64,000 bases of DNA, from NCBI RefSeq assembly GCF_034661175.1, contig NZ_CP141058.1, positions 1,922,001 to 1,986,000 on the forward strand, given 5' to 3'. A model generated the notes under the pieces. The model had not been told where the DNA came from. It worked only from the letters and a program-made list of their open reading frames with translations, and did not search any database. Source of the DNA: Nocardioides renjunii. Its GTDB lineage: Bacteria > Actinomycetota > Actinomycetes > Propionibacteriales > Nocardioidaceae. Within the stretch, counting starts at the first letter, position 1. Each line of letters begins with the position of its first letter. This document shows positions 33,471 to 43,708 of this stretch, one piece after another. The translations under genes were made by a program, and so were the position numbers.

Positions 33471-33872
33471 ATGGGCACCGTCGTCGTCGGATACGTCCCC
33501 AAGCCGGAGGGCGAGGCTGCCCTGTCCGCGGGCATCAACGAGGCCAAGCTGCGCGGCAGCAAGCTGGTCGTCGTCAACTCGCACCGGGGAGGCCAGGAGT
33601 TCGACGGACCCAAGGCGCGTGCCGCGGAGGACGACCTCGCGGGCATCAGGGCCACGCTGGAGGAGTCCGGCGTCGAGCACGACATCCGCCAGCTGGTGCG
33701 CGGCTTCGAGCCCGCCGAGGACCTCATCAGCATCGCCGAGGCCAACCACGCCGAGCTGCTCGTCATCGGCCTGCGCCGTCGCTCGCCCGTCGGCAAGCTC
33801 ATCCTCGGGAGCAACGCGCAGCGCGTGCTCCTCGATGCCCCCTGCCCGGTGCTCGCGGTCAAGGCGCAGTAG
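33471..33872 (+). CDS. universal stress protein family protein
   Basis: A 133-residue single-domain UspA protein. It has the opening beta strand TVVVGYVPKPEG, the late LLVIGLRRRSPVGKLILGS matching the G-2x-G-9x-G-S nucleotide-binding pattern, and the closing CPVLAVKA. It should be of the ATP-binding type. A GAGGAG site precedes ATG 33471. It is separated by a long hairpin from the HhH-GPD gene downstream. Confidence 0.93.
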   Translation: MGTVVVGYVPKPEGEAALSAGINEAKLRGSKLVVVNSHRGGQEFDGPKARAAEDDLAGIRATLEESGVEHDIRQLVRGFEPAEDLISIAEANHAELLVIGLRRRSPVGKLILGSNAQRVLLDAPCPVLAVKAQ

Positions 33873-33916
33873 CCGCCGCTGCAGCACCTCCACCAGCCAC
33901 GACCGGTCCGGCGCGC

Positions 33917-33962
33917 GACGTCATGCGGATGGGGCAAGGCCCTGCGCCGTCCGTATGACGTC
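33917..33962. terminator. 46-bp hairpin between two genes
   Basis: GACGTCATGCGGATGG pairs with CCGTCCGTATGACGTC over 16 positions with two G-T wobbles, and GCA/TGC extend the inner part. It lies 44 bp after the stress-protein stop and ends 15 bp before the -10 hexamer of the next gene. Confidence 0.6.
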
Positions 33963-33989
33963 CCGACGTTCTCGGGCAGGATGGACGCC

Positions 33990-34571
33990 ATGGCCATCCA
34001 GATCACCGGCGACCCCGCCGCCGACAAGGTCCTCGACGACTCCGCGTTCGCGCTGCTGGCGGGGATGATGCTCGACCAGCAGTACCCCATGGAGCACGCC
34101 TTCCGCGGCCCGGCCAAGGTGCTCGACCGGTTGGGCACGTTCGAGCCCGCGGCGATCGCGGCGGCCGACCCCGAGCAGTTCGCGGCGATGGCCTCCACCC
34201 CGCCGGCCATCCACCGGTTCCCCGGCTCGATGGCGGCCCGGCTGCAGGAGCTCGCCCGCATCGTCGAGGACACCTACGGCGGCGACGCCTCCCGGCTGTG
34301 GACCGAGGCCGCCGACGGCAAGGACCTGCTCAAGCGGGTCATGGCGCTGCCGGGCTTCGGCAAGCAGAAGGCCCAGATCTTCGTGGCGCTGCTGGCCAAG
34401 CAGCTCGGCGTGCGCCCCGACGGCTGGGAGCGCGTGGTCGGTGACTACGCCCTCGAGGGCCACCGCTCGGTCGCCGACGTGGTCGACGCCGACTCGCTGC
34501 AGAAGGTGCGCGACTTCAAGAAGGCCAAGAAGGCCGCGGCCAGGACCGCGACGCAGCCGCCCGCCGACTAG
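33990..34571 (+). CDS. HhH-GPD-type base excision repair protein
   Basis: A 193-residue protein of the HhH-GPD superfamily. FALLAGMMLDQQYPMEHAF resembles the helical domain around the first conserved motif, and LPGFGKQKAQIFVALL is the helix-hairpin-helix. The C-terminus is Lys/Ala-rich. The typical catalytic Lys-Asp pair is not obvious, as is common for this short actinobacterial group, so glycosylase activity is unproven. I prefer ATG 33990 over 33981 because CAGGAT (33977-33982) ends seven bases before it. Confidence 0.8.
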   Translation: MAIQITGDPAADKVLDDSAFALLAGMMLDQQYPMEHAFRGPAKVLDRLGTFEPAAIAAADPEQFAAMASTPPAIHRFPGSMAARLQELARIVEDTYGGDASRLWTEAADGKDLLKRVMALPGFGKQKAQIFVALLAKQLGVRPDGWERVVGDYALEGHRSVADVVDADSLQKVRDFKKAKKAAARTATQPPAD

Positions 34572-34695
34572 GCCGCCGAGTAGGCCGCGGCGGGCCTGAT
34601 GGGGAACCGCGTGGAACCCCGTGGCAGAATGACGACGCGGCTCTTGACGTCACCGGGCCTCGCCGCGCCCCGAAGCTGTTTGACGAGAGGTGTTC

Positions 34696-36201
<1,506 letters not shown>

Positions 36202-36237
36202 CTCACCGCAGCACCACACCGCAGCACCACGGACGCC

Positions 36238-36269
36238 GAACAGCGCCACCCGGTCGGGTGGCGCTGTTC
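36238..36269 (+). terminator. terminator of the primary sigma factor gene
   Basis: Perfect 14-bp stem GAACAGCGCCACCC with its complement and a GGTC tetraloop, 37 bp beyond the stop. Confidence 0.82.
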
Positions 36270-36362
36270 CGCTTCCGGGAGCCGGTGACGCCGGGAACAG
36301 GCTGTGGCACCGGTCACACCGCGCTCGCTAGGGTCGGGGCTTTCCGACCAGAGGAGCGCCCC

Positions 36363-37937
36363 GTGTCCGACCACGCCCGCCCGGCGACGTACCGCACGCT
36401 CGACGAGGTCGAGGAGACCCTCAGCCCGGCGGAGCAGCGCTTCGAACGGCTGCGCCGCACCTCGGGCCTGGTCGCCGGACCGGTGGTCGCGGTGGTGGTC
36501 TACCTGCTCTGCTCCGGCCTGGACGACCCGGCGCAGAAGCTGGCCGGGATCCTGAGCCTCGTCATCGTGTGGTGGATGACCGAGGCGATCCCGATCCCGG
36601 TCACCGCCATGCTCGCGATGGCGCTGTGCGTGGTGCTCGGCGTGGCACCGGCCGAGGAGGTGTTCGCGCTCTTCGGCAACTCCACGATCTTCGTCTTCAT
36701 CGGAGGCTTCGTGCTGGCGGAGGCGATGCGCAAGCACGGCCTCGACAAGCGGTTCGCCTACGGCGTGCTCAGCATCCCGGGCGTCGCCTCGTCCACGGTG
36801 CGCGTCGTGGTGGCCTTCGGGATCATCAGCGCCAGCCTCAGCGCCTTCGTGTCCAACACGGCGAGCGCCGCGATGCTCATGCCGATCGCGATGGGGATCA
36901 TCGGGTTCCTGGCCGGCCGGGTCGCGTCGCAGTCCGACGAGGACACCGACCCCGACGACGTGCGCCGGCTCCGCTTCTCGACCGCCCTGCTGCTGATGGT
37001 CGCGTACGGCGCCAGCGTCGGCGGACTGCTGACCCCCGTCGGCAGCCCGCCGAACCTCATCGGTCGCGAGCTGATCACCCAGGAGACCGGCGAGGAGATC
37101 CCCTTCTTCACCTGGATGCTGCTGGCCTTCCCCGTGGTCCTCCTGATGTTCATCGCCCTGTGCGTGGTGCTGCTCCGGCTCAACCGGCCGGAGACCAAGC
37201 GGATCGAGGGCGCTGAGGAGTTCATTCGCGAGCAGCGTGCCGAGCTGGGTCGGATGAGCCCCGGCGGGCGCAACACCCTGATCGCGTTCGGGATCACCGT
37301 GACGCTGTGGATCTTCCCCGGCGCCGTCGCGCTCGTCACCGGCGGCGAGGGTGCGTTCTACGAGAGCGTCGCTCTCCACCTCCAGGAGGGTGCCGTCGCG
37401 ATCCTCGGCGCCAGCCTGCTCTTCCTGCTGCCCATCGATTGGCCGCGGCGCCAGTTCACGATCACCTGGAACGACGCGGCCCGGATCGACTGGGGCACGA
37501 TCGTGCTGTTCGGCTCCGGCATCGCGCTCGGCGGGCTCCTCGGCTCAACCGGTCTGGCCGAGACCATGGGCACCGGGCTGAGCGACCTTCTCGGTGTCAG
37601 CTCGCTGCTCTCGATCACGCTGCTGTCGACGGTGATCGCCGTCGTCATCAGCGAGACCACCAGCAACACCGCGAGCGTCGGCGTGGTGGCGCCGATCGCC
37701 ATCCAGCTGGCCATCGCGGCCGACGTCAACCCGGCGATCCCGGCCCTCGCGGCGGTGTTCGGCGCGTCGTACGGCTTCATGCTCCCGGTCTCGACGCCGC
37801 CCAACGCGATCGTCTACGGCACCGGGCTGGTGCCCATCACCCGGATGATCCGCTCCGGCATCGTCTTCGACGTCATCGGCATCGTGATCATCGTGGCGGG
37901 CGTGACGACCATGGCCAACGTCCTGGGCATCGGCTGA
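36363..37937 (+). CDS. SLC13/DASS family anion permease
   Basis: A 524-residue transporter with about 12 hydrophobic segments. Both halves carry the DASS family hairpin signature: FVSNTASAAMLMPIA and, in the second half, ETTSNTASVGVVAPIA, with GSPPNLIG and STPPNAIVYG supplying the Ser-Asn-Thr and Pro-Pro-Asn substrate and sodium sites. Members import dicarboxylates, citrate or sulfate with sodium. GTG 36363 has a GAGGAGCG site; TAGGGT lies upstream as a possible -10. The specific anion cannot be read from the sequence. Confidence 0.92.
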   Translation: MSDHARPATYRTLDEVEETLSPAEQRFERLRRTSGLVAGPVVAVVVYLLCSGLDDPAQKLAGILSLVIVWWMTEAIPIPVTAMLAMALCVVLGVAPAEEVFALFGNSTIFVFIGGFVLAEAMRKHGLDKRFAYGVLSIPGVASSTVRVVVAFGIISASLSAFVSNTASAAMLMPIAMGIIGFLAGRVASQSDEDTDPDDVRRLRFSTALLLMVAYGASVGGLLTPVGSPPNLIGRELITQETGEEIPFFTWMLLAFPVVLLMFIALCVVLLRLNRPETKRIEGAEEFIREQRAELGRMSPGGRNTLIAFGITVTLWIFPGAVALVTGGEGAFYESVALHLQEGAVAILGASLLFLLPIDWPRRQFTITWNDAARIDWGTIVLFGSGIALGGLLGSTGLAETMGTGLSDLLGVSSLLSITLLSTVIAVVISETTSNTASVGVVAPIAIQLAIAADVNPAIPALAAVFGASYGFMLPVSTPPNAIVYGTGLVPITRMIRSGIVFDVIGIVIIVAGVTTMANVLGIG

Positions 37938-37962
37938 CGCGCCTGCGCATCGGCTGACGCGC
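37927..37962 (+). repeat. direct repeat at the end of the permease gene
   Basis: GCATCGGCTGACGCGC occurs at 37927-37942 and again at 37947-37962, with a 20-bp period. The first copy includes the permease stop codon. Confidence 0.8.
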
Positions 37963-37966
37963 AGGC
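37941..37966 (+). terminator. hairpin after the permease gene
   Basis: Perfect arms GCCTGCGC and GCGCAGGC with a 10-base loop, starting 3 bases past the stop codon; it arises from the overlapping direct repeat. Confidence 0.5.
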
Positions 37967-37989
37967 CGGGAGGGCCGGACCCGCCACCC

Positions 37990-38018
37990 TTGACGTGGCC
38001 GGCGGACAGGCGCAGGAT
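37990..38018 (+). promoter_or_regulatory. housekeeping promoter of the SGNH hydrolase-TetR operon
   Basis: TTGACG (37990-37995), 17 bases, CAGGAT (38013-38018): a near-consensus promoter. The start point would be near 38025, inside the palindrome at 38022-38045. Confidence 0.65.
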
Positions 38019-38021
38019 CGC

Positions 38022-38045
38022 AAACGCGAAGACTTCTTCGCGTTT
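38022..38045. promoter_or_regulatory. perfect palindrome at the promoter start point, probable operator
   Basis: AAACGCGAAGA and its exact complement are separated by CT. It begins four bases after the -10 hexamer, so a bound repressor would block initiation; the TetR gene in the same operon is the natural candidate. In RNA it could instead form a 5' hairpin close to the ribosome site. Confidence 0.6.
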
Positions 38046-38064
38046 CCTTCTCGGGAGGCCCCTC

Positions 38065-39342
38065 ATGCTCGGACGACCCCTGCTCACCACGTCGGCCCTG
38101 GCCGGCACCCTGCTGCTCGCGACGGCGATGCTGTCGGGCCTGGCGGCACCGGCCCAGGCCGACCCGCTCCCACCGACCGCCGTCGCGATGGGCGACAGCT
38201 TCATCAGCGGCGAGGGAGCCGGTGGCTACGTCGCCGTCACCGACCAGTCGGGGGTGGCCCAGGGCTTCCCGGGGTGGTCCGCGCCCAACAGCAACCCCTA
38301 CTTCTGCCACCGCTCCGCCCACGCCTCCATCCAGGTCGCCGACCTGCCCGGGATCACCCAGCGCGTCAACCTCGCCTGCTCGGGCGCGCAGCCCGCCGAC
38401 ATGGCATCCGCCTCCAGCGCCCGGCCGGCGGGGCGCACGGTCGCCGCCCAGGTCGACCAGCTCCGCGAGGTGGCGCGGACCGGTGACGTCGACCTCGTCC
38501 TGCTGGGCCTGGGCTCCAACAACAGCCAGTTCACCTTCGGCGGCGTCGCCGCCGAGTGTGCCGGGCGCTTCGTCGCCGACGGCTACACCGGTTGGTGGGA
38601 GGTGTGGATCCACTTCGTCAACTGGGTCACCGGTGAGGAGCTCAACGAGCGGGCCTGCTCCGACGCGGACTTCGCGACCGCGGCGCAGCTGCAGGCGGCG
38701 CGCGCGGAGACGACCGTCGCGGTCCGCCAGGTCCTCGACGTCCTGGCCGAGGTCGACGCCGACGGCGAGCACCGAGTGGTGCTCCAGGACTACACCAACC
38801 CGCTGCCGCCGGCCTACGCCGAGCAGTACCGCACCGAGGACGGGCGCAGCGACACCCGCGACAAGTACCGCGCGCTCGTCGACGAGAGGTACGCCGCGGG
38901 GTGCCCGGCCGACATCGACACGCTCGCCCCGGCGCACCGCTTCAGCCAGAACCTCGGCGGGCTCGTCGCCGGCGTGGCCTCGACGCTGCAGGCCGAGCGG
39001 CCCGGGACCGACATCACCTACCTCGACGTGCAGCGTGCCTTCGACGGCGCGCGCCTCTGCGAGAACCCCGGGAGCCCGGGCAACGCGCTGGCCACCCCGC
39101 TGCGGGTGATGGACGGGCCCAGCGGGGTCCACGTGCAGAGCTTCGGCCCCTACGACAAGCTCGACATCAAGCGCGTCACCGACACCTGCCAGTCCTACTA
39201 CCAGACCTGCCAGGAGTCGTGGCACCCGAACGCCGCCGGCCACCAGGCGCTGGGGCGTTGCCTGAGCGGGGCCTGGACGGCGACGGAGGCGACGCGCGTC
39301 AGCTGCGCCCGCACGTCCGCGGGCAGCATCGTCGTCCAGTGA
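38065..39342 (+). CDS. secreted SGNH/GDSL hydrolase
   Basis: A 425-residue exported esterase/lipase-like protein. The signal peptide ends near APAQADPLPP. Block I VAMGDSFISGEG carries the nucleophile Ser, LNLACSGAQ-like NLACSGAQ the Gly, LLGLGSNNSQF the third-block Asn, and ESWHPNAAGH the His pair. Several Cys residues suggest disulfides, and the layout resembles Streptomyces-type extracellular lipases with inserted loops. ATG 38065 has GGGAGG. A TetR gene follows after 7 bp, and a palindrome covers the start point of transcription. Confidence 0.88.
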   Translation: MLGRPLLTTSALAGTLLLATAMLSGLAAPAQADPLPPTAVAMGDSFISGEGAGGYVAVTDQSGVAQGFPGWSAPNSNPYFCHRSAHASIQVADLPGITQRVNLACSGAQPADMASASSARPAGRTVAAQVDQLREVARTGDVDLVLLGLGSNNSQFTFGGVAAECAGRFVADGYTGWWEVWIHFVNWVTGEELNERACSDADFATAAQLQAARAETTVAVRQVLDVLAEVDADGEHRVVLQDYTNPLPPAYAEQYRTEDGRSDTRDKYRALVDERYAAGCPADIDTLAPAHRFSQNLGGLVAGVASTLQAERPGTDITYLDVQRAFDGARLCENPGSPGNALATPLRVMDGPSGVHVQSFGPYDKLDIKRVTDTCQSYYQTCQESWHPNAAGHQALGRCLSGAWTATEATRVSCARTSAGSIVVQ

Positions 39343-39349
39343 GGCGCCG

Positions 39350-40003
39350 GTGAGCCACGCCGGGTCCGGGGGAGCCAGGGGAGGAGCCGGGAGGGCGCCC
39401 GCTGCGCCCTCCCGGCGCCGTCCCCAGCAGGTGCGCTCCCAGGAGACGGTCGACCGGATCCTCCTCGCCGCCGACCACGAGATCGGCGAGCGCGGGCTGG
39501 CCGGCGCGAGCACCACCCGCATCGCGGCGCGGGCCGGGCTGTCCGTGGGTGCGCTCTACCGGTTCTTCCACGACCGGGACGCGATCGCCGACGCCCTCGC
39601 GGCCCGCTACCTCGAGGCCGTGACGCCGGCGTACGCCGACGCGGTGTCGCAGGTGTCGTCCCTCGAGGACCTCGAGGCGGTCGTCGGCGTGCTGGTCCGG
39701 CGGGCGGCCGACCTGCAGCTGGAGCACCCCGGCTACTACCGGCTCACCGAGGAGCTCGCGCCCGAGCGCGGCGACTCGCCGGCGCGGGTCGTGCGCGAGC
39801 ACCTGCTCGACCTCTTCACCGAGGCGCTGCGGAGGGCGGGCGTCGCCACGCCCCCGCCCGAGCTGCGCGCGGTCGTGGAGCTCTGCATCGAGACCGTGCG
39901 GCACACGCTCGCCCACCACCCGGCACAGGACCCCGGACGGGCGGCGTCGCTGGCGGAGCTCGAGCTCATGCTCGGCGCCTACCTGAGCTCCCGGCTACGG
40001 TGA
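39350..40003 (+). CDS. TetR family transcriptional regulator
   Basis: A 217-residue TetR protein. The N-terminal HTH is STTRIAARAGLSVGALYRFFHDRDAIADAL after a Pro/Arg-rich extension; the rest is the helical ligand domain. GTG 39350 lies seven bases beyond the SGNH hydrolase stop, so the two are cotranscribed. The palindrome AAACGCGAAGA-CT-complement at the operon promoter is its likely binding site, which would make this an autoregulated operon controlling secretion of the hydrolase. The ligand is unknown. Confidence 0.9.
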   Translation: MSHAGSGGARGGAGRAPAAPSRRRPQQVRSQETVDRILLAADHEIGERGLAGASTTRIAARAGLSVGALYRFFHDRDAIADALAARYLEAVTPAYADAVSQVSSLEDLEAVVGVLVRRAADLQLEHPGYYRLTEELAPERGDSPARVVREHLLDLFTEALRRAGVATPPPELRAVVELCIETVRHTLAHHPAQDPGRAASLAELELMLGAYLSSRLR

Positions 40004-40007
40004 CGGC

Positions 40008-41036
40008 ATGGTCGCAGCGAGGGGCTCCGCCGCCGCCGTCCTGGCGGCCCTGCTCCTGACCGGGTGCTCGCCCTCGGGCGACGCGGCCGACCCGCCCGGT
40101 GCCACGGCGGCGACGTCCGAGCCCGGGACCGGCGGGGCCGCACCTCCGAAGTCCTCCGCCTCCGAGCCGGCTGCGGCCTCGGAGGCGCCCGAGCAGCCGG
40201 TGTCGCCCGCCCCGCCCGACCCCGTCTCGGCCGCCGACCTCGACCCGGACACCGCCGTGCGCGCGGTCCGACACCTGGCGGGGCAGATCGGCGCCCGCGA
40301 GGCGACCGGACCGGCGTACGCCCGAGCGGCCGGATGGGTCGCGCGCAAGCTGCGTGGCCTCGGCTACGACGTCGAGCGCCAGCGTGTCGACGTCCCCGCG
40401 GGGACCTCGTGGGGCGTCGACGTCCCGGCCGGAAGGTCGGTGAACGTCGTCGCCGCGCCGCCCGGGTTCGACCCCGCGCAGCCCCACCTCGTCGTCGGCG
40501 CGCACCTCGACACCGTGCCGCAGGCGCCCGGGGCCGAGGACAACGCGTCGGGCGTCGGGGTGCTGCTGGCCGCCGCCGAGGCGGCCGCGGACCGTCGTAC
40601 GCGGCTGCCGGTGCTCTTCGTCGCCTTCGGCGCCGAGGAGCCGCGCGGACCCACCGACGACGACCACCACTACGGCTCGCGGCAGTACGTCGCGCAGCTC
40701 ACGCCGCAGGAGCGTCGGGCGATGCGCGCGATGGTCTCCCTCGACCGCGCGGGCGTCGGCGCGCGGGTGCCGGTGGGCTCCGCCGGCGCCTCCGACCCGG
40801 TGCAGCGCAGCCTCCTCGCCGCGGCCCGACGGGCCGGGGTGCCCACGGTCGCCGACGGCGAGCAGCGCAGCAGCGACCACTGGTCGTTCGTCCGCGACGG
40901 GCTTCCGGCGGCACGGCTCGGCTCGACGCCCTATGCCGGCTACCACTCGGCCGGGGACGTCCCGGGAGTCGTGTCGCCGGCGCAGCTCGAGCGTGTCGGG
41001 CGTCTGGTGCTCGCCTGGCTCGCGCCCCCTCGGTGA
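40008..41036 (+). CDS. M28 family metallopeptidase lipoprotein
   Basis: A 342-residue lipoprotein peptidase. Lipobox LLLTGCS, a long Ala/Ser/Pro linker, then the M28 zinc peptidase: LVVGAHLDTVP with His-Asp, AEDNASGVGVLL with the bridging Asp, FGAEEPRG with the catalytic and zinc Glu residues, SLDRAGV with Asp, and the final zinc His in YHSAGD. It would act as an extracellular aminopeptidase. TACGGT ends six bases before ATG 40008, suggesting its own leaderless transcript inside the end of the TetR gene region. Confidence 0.9.
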   Translation: MVAARGSAAAVLAALLLTGCSPSGDAADPPGATAATSEPGTGGAAPPKSSASEPAAASEAPEQPVSPAPPDPVSAADLDPDTAVRAVRHLAGQIGAREATGPAYARAAGWVARKLRGLGYDVERQRVDVPAGTSWGVDVPAGRSVNVVAAPPGFDPAQPHLVVGAHLDTVPQAPGAEDNASGVGVLLAAAEAAADRRTRLPVLFVAFGAEEPRGPTDDDHHYGSRQYVAQLTPQERRAMRAMVSLDRAGVGARVPVGSAGASDPVQRSLLAAARRAGVPTVADGEQRSSDHWSFVRDGLPAARLGSTPYAGYHSAGDVPGVVSPAQLERVGRLVLAWLAPPR

Positions 41037-41039
41037 CCC

Positions 41040-42209
41040 TCAGCCGAGGCCGGCGCAGGCGCGCAGGGCGGCCACGTCGGAGCGGAAGTCCGCCGCGGCC
41101 GCACCCGTGACGGCGCGCGGCAGCCCGTCGGCGCCGATGGCGCCCGGCCACCAGCGTGCCCGCGTCACGGTCGCCCGCCCCGACCGCTCGCGGGCGGGCC
41201 GGACGGTGAGCGTCAGCACGCCCGTCGGGCCGGGGGAGTACCACGCGAAGTTGCCGAGACCGTAGGCCACGTAGGCCTCGCCGAGACGCCCGTCGCCCTG
41301 CAGCTCGTGGGCGTGCGTGCCGGCGACGACATCGGCTCCCGCGTCGACCAGGCGGCGGGCCAGGGACCTCTGGTCCGGGCTCGGGCAGCGCTCGCCCTGC
41401 ACGCCCCAGTGGAGGTAGGCCACCACCGCGTCCGCCTCACGCGCTGCCCGCCGCACGGTCGCCAGCAGGCGTGCGGGGTCCATGGCGTCGGCGGTGCCGG
41501 CACGTCGGTCGGTCGCGGCCCACTGCCCGGTCGGGTCCGCGGTCGGGTCCTGGTCGGCCACGGACGCCGTCACGGTGGCGACCACGGTGCCGTCGACGTC
41601 GGTGAGTGCCGGCCGGTACGCCTCGTCGGCGGTGCGGCCGACCCCGATCACCGCGAGCGGGGGGTCGGCCCCTGCTGCTGCCCGCGCGGCGCGCAGCGTG
41701 CTGGGCAGGCGGGCACGGCCGAAGTCGACGGCGTGGTTGTTGGCCATCGTGGCCACGTCCACGCCGGCTGCGGCGAGGGCCGTGAAGGCCGCCGGTCCGG
41801 CGGAGAAGGTGAAGCGCTTGCCCGGCGCGGGACGCCCGCCCGAGCCGACGGAGGTCTCGAGGTTCACCACGGCGAGGTCGGCCGACGAGAGGACGCGCGC
41901 CACGGGCGCGAGCGCCGTCGCCGGGTCCGCCAGGCGTCCGGCGAGCGGCCCCTCGAAGTGGACGTCGCCGGCCAGGGCGATGCGCACCGCAGCCGGCCGG
42001 GCAGGCGCCGGGCTCGGCTCGCGCGGGGCGGTGGTCGACGGGGACGGGTCCGTGGGCGTGGACGCCGAGGGCGACGTCGTGGGGGCGTCCGGGGGCGAAG
42101 GGCCCTCGGACGACGTGCAGCCGGCGAGCAGCACCGCCAGCAGGACCGCGAGCACCAGCGCGGCCGGCACCGGCGCGCCGACCGGGCGGCTGCGGACCCG
42201 GGGCGACAT
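41040..42209 (-). CDS. CapA-family metallophosphatase-like lipoprotein
   Basis: A 389-residue lipoprotein with lipobox LLAGCTS and a Ser/Thr/Pro linker. The calcineurin-like CapA domain shows IALAGDVHFEG, VVNLETSV, MANNHAVDFGR, YLHWGVQGE and GTHAHELQG, the metal-binding series. CapA/PgsA proteins take part in poly-gamma-glutamate or capsule export, but many actinobacterial copies have unknown roles. No capBC genes are nearby. GAGAAT lies seven bases before ATG 42209. It is convergent with the M28 gene, four bases apart. Confidence 0.88.
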   Translation of the reverse strand: MSPRVRSRPVGAPVPAALVLAVLLAVLLAGCTSSEGPSPPDAPTTSPSASTPTDPSPSTTAPREPSPAPARPAAVRIALAGDVHFEGPLAGRLADPATALAPVARVLSSADLAVVNLETSVGSGGRPAPGKRFTFSAGPAAFTALAAAGVDVATMANNHAVDFGRARLPSTLRAARAAAGADPPLAVIGVGRTADEAYRPALTDVDGTVVATVTASVADQDPTADPTGQWAATDRRAGTADAMDPARLLATVRRAAREADAVVAYLHWGVQGERCPSPDQRSLARRLVDAGADVVAGTHAHELQGDGRLGEAYVAYGLGNFAWYSPGPTGVLTLTVRPARERSGRATVTRARWWPGAIGADGLPRAVTGAAAADFRSDVAALRACAGLG

Positions 42210-42308
42210 GGGTCGGATTCTCACACGTCGGCGTCCGGCCCGCGGGCGCTCCCACTTCGCCCGCACGTGGGTGGACGCGTCAGGGGTGGGGGGTGCCACA
42301 CTCGGGAC

Positions 42309-42851
42309 ATGAGGTCTCGGACAGTCCTGGTCGCCACAGCGTCGGTCGTGCTCGCCGGCGTCGTCGCCGCTCCCGCGCACGCGGAGTACTACGCCGTCGA
42401 CGACCCCGCGGACGCGCCGACGTCCCTGACCGACATCCAGCGGCTCGAGGCCAACCACGGGGGCGACAACCTGCTGGTCCGGGTGCGCTTCACCGAGCTC
42501 ATGCGCTCGAGCGTCGCCGGGGTCTCGGTCTTCCTCGACACCGACCGTGACCGGAGGGGCGCCGAGTACGTCCTCAGCAGCGGCCTCGGCGACGGCACCG
42601 ACTACGTCCTGACCCGGGCCGAGGGGTGGCGGGCCATGGACCGACGCGTGCGCTGCGACTACTCCGCGCGCCCGCGCTGGGGCAAGGACGTCTTCCGCGC
42701 GGTGATCGGTCGCGACTGCTTCGACCGCGTACCGCAGGTGCGGGTCTCGGTCAGGATGGGCGACCAGGCAGATGGCACGCAGCCGGTGGTGGACTGGGCG
42801 CCGAAGCGGCACCGCTGGAGCGTCCCGATCGCCTCCGGCCTCGGCGCCTGA
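42309..42851 (+). CDS. secreted hypothetical protein
   Basis: A 180-residue exported protein of unknown family. It has a clear signal peptide (VLVATASVVLAGVVAAPAHA) and a mature part of beta character with DDPADAPTSLTDIQRLEANHGGD, similar to choice-of-anchor or cellulosome-type beta sandwich modules often followed by VSVFLDTDRDRRGAEY. The last feature resembles a calcium-binding loop. Two Cys residues (RCDYSARP and RDCFDR) could form a disulfide. CACACT is six bases before ATG 42309. It is divergent from the CapA gene. Confidence 0.65.
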   Translation: MRSRTVLVATASVVLAGVVAAPAHAEYYAVDDPADAPTSLTDIQRLEANHGGDNLLVRVRFTELMRSSVAGVSVFLDTDRDRRGAEYVLSSGLGDGTDYVLTRAEGWRAMDRRVRCDYSARPRWGKDVFRAVIGRDCFDRVPQVRVSVRMGDQADGTQPVVDWAPKRHRWSVPIASGLGA

Positions 42852-42873
42852 CCGAAGCGGTCCGACCGCGGCC

Positions 42874-43701
42874 CTAGGCGGCTGCGACCAGTGCCACCGC
42901 GAGCCCGCACAGCACCAGCCCGAGGCCCTGCGAGCCCTGGATCCGCTCCTTGAGCACGACGGCGGCCAGCGCGATGGTGATCGCTGGGTAGAGCGAGGTG
43001 AGGACCGAGGCGATCGTGAGCAGGCCGCTCTGCGTGGCCAGCAGGAACGTGACGGTCGCGGCGGTGCCCAGCAGCCCCGCGGCCGCGCCCCAGGCCTGTG
43101 AGCGGTCGTGTGGCCACCACTGTGCCCCCAGGGCGCTGGCGGTGAGGGCGACGGCGACCGCCGCGACGAGCTGGGCGAGCGCGAGCGGCGCGAGCCCGGC
43201 CTCCTCGGGCACCTGGCCCATGGCCGCGAAGAGGACGCCGAAGCCGATCCCGGCCAGGACGCCGTCGACGATCCCGGCGGCGAGGTCGCCCGAGGTCCCC
43301 GGCTCGCGGCTGACCAGCCAGATGCCGGGCACGGCTGCCAGGATCCCCAGCCAGACCAGCGCGTCGGGCCGCTCACCGGTGGCGACGCCCACGCCGACCG
43401 GGAGCAGGGCCGCCCCCACGGCCGAGATGGGCGCCACGACGCCCATCCGACCGGCCGCGAGGCCGCGGTAGAGGAAGGCGCCACCGGTACCGCTGCCGAC
43501 ACCTGCGAGGGCGCCCCACCACAGGTCGGCCCGGGTGGGGGAGCCGTCCGTGGCGAGCGTCAGCACCACGGCGCCGGCGAACGCCGCGACCGAGCCGATG
43601 AAGGCGACGGGCCATGCCGACGTACGACGGGAGGCGAGCCCACCGACGAAGTCCGAGAGCCCGTAGGCCAGGGCGGCGGCGAGGGAGAGCAGGACGGCCA
43701 T
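42874..43701 (-). CDS. EamA/DMT family transporter
   Basis: A 275-residue ten-helix drug/metabolite transporter. It starts MAVLLSLAAALAYGLSDFVGG, and each half shows the EamA pattern; a tail LYPAITIALAAVVLKERIQGSQGLGLVLCG is the classical second-repeat end. It probably exports a small metabolite. ATG 43701 lies seven bases after the stop of the DUF456 gene, so they form an operon. Substrate unknown. Confidence 0.88.
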   Translation of the reverse strand: MAVLLSLAAALAYGLSDFVGGLASRRTSAWPVAFIGSVAAFAGAVVLTLATDGSPTRADLWWGALAGVGSGTGGAFLYRGLAAGRMGVVAPISAVGAALLPVGVGVATGERPDALVWLGILAAVPGIWLVSREPGTSGDLAAGIVDGVLAGIGFGVLFAAMGQVPEEAGLAPLALAQLVAAVAVALTASALGAQWWPHDRSQAWGAAAGLLGTAATVTFLLATQSGLLTIASVLTSLYPAITIALAAVVLKERIQGSQGLGLVLCGLAVALVAAA

Positions 43702-43708
43702 CGGCGCC

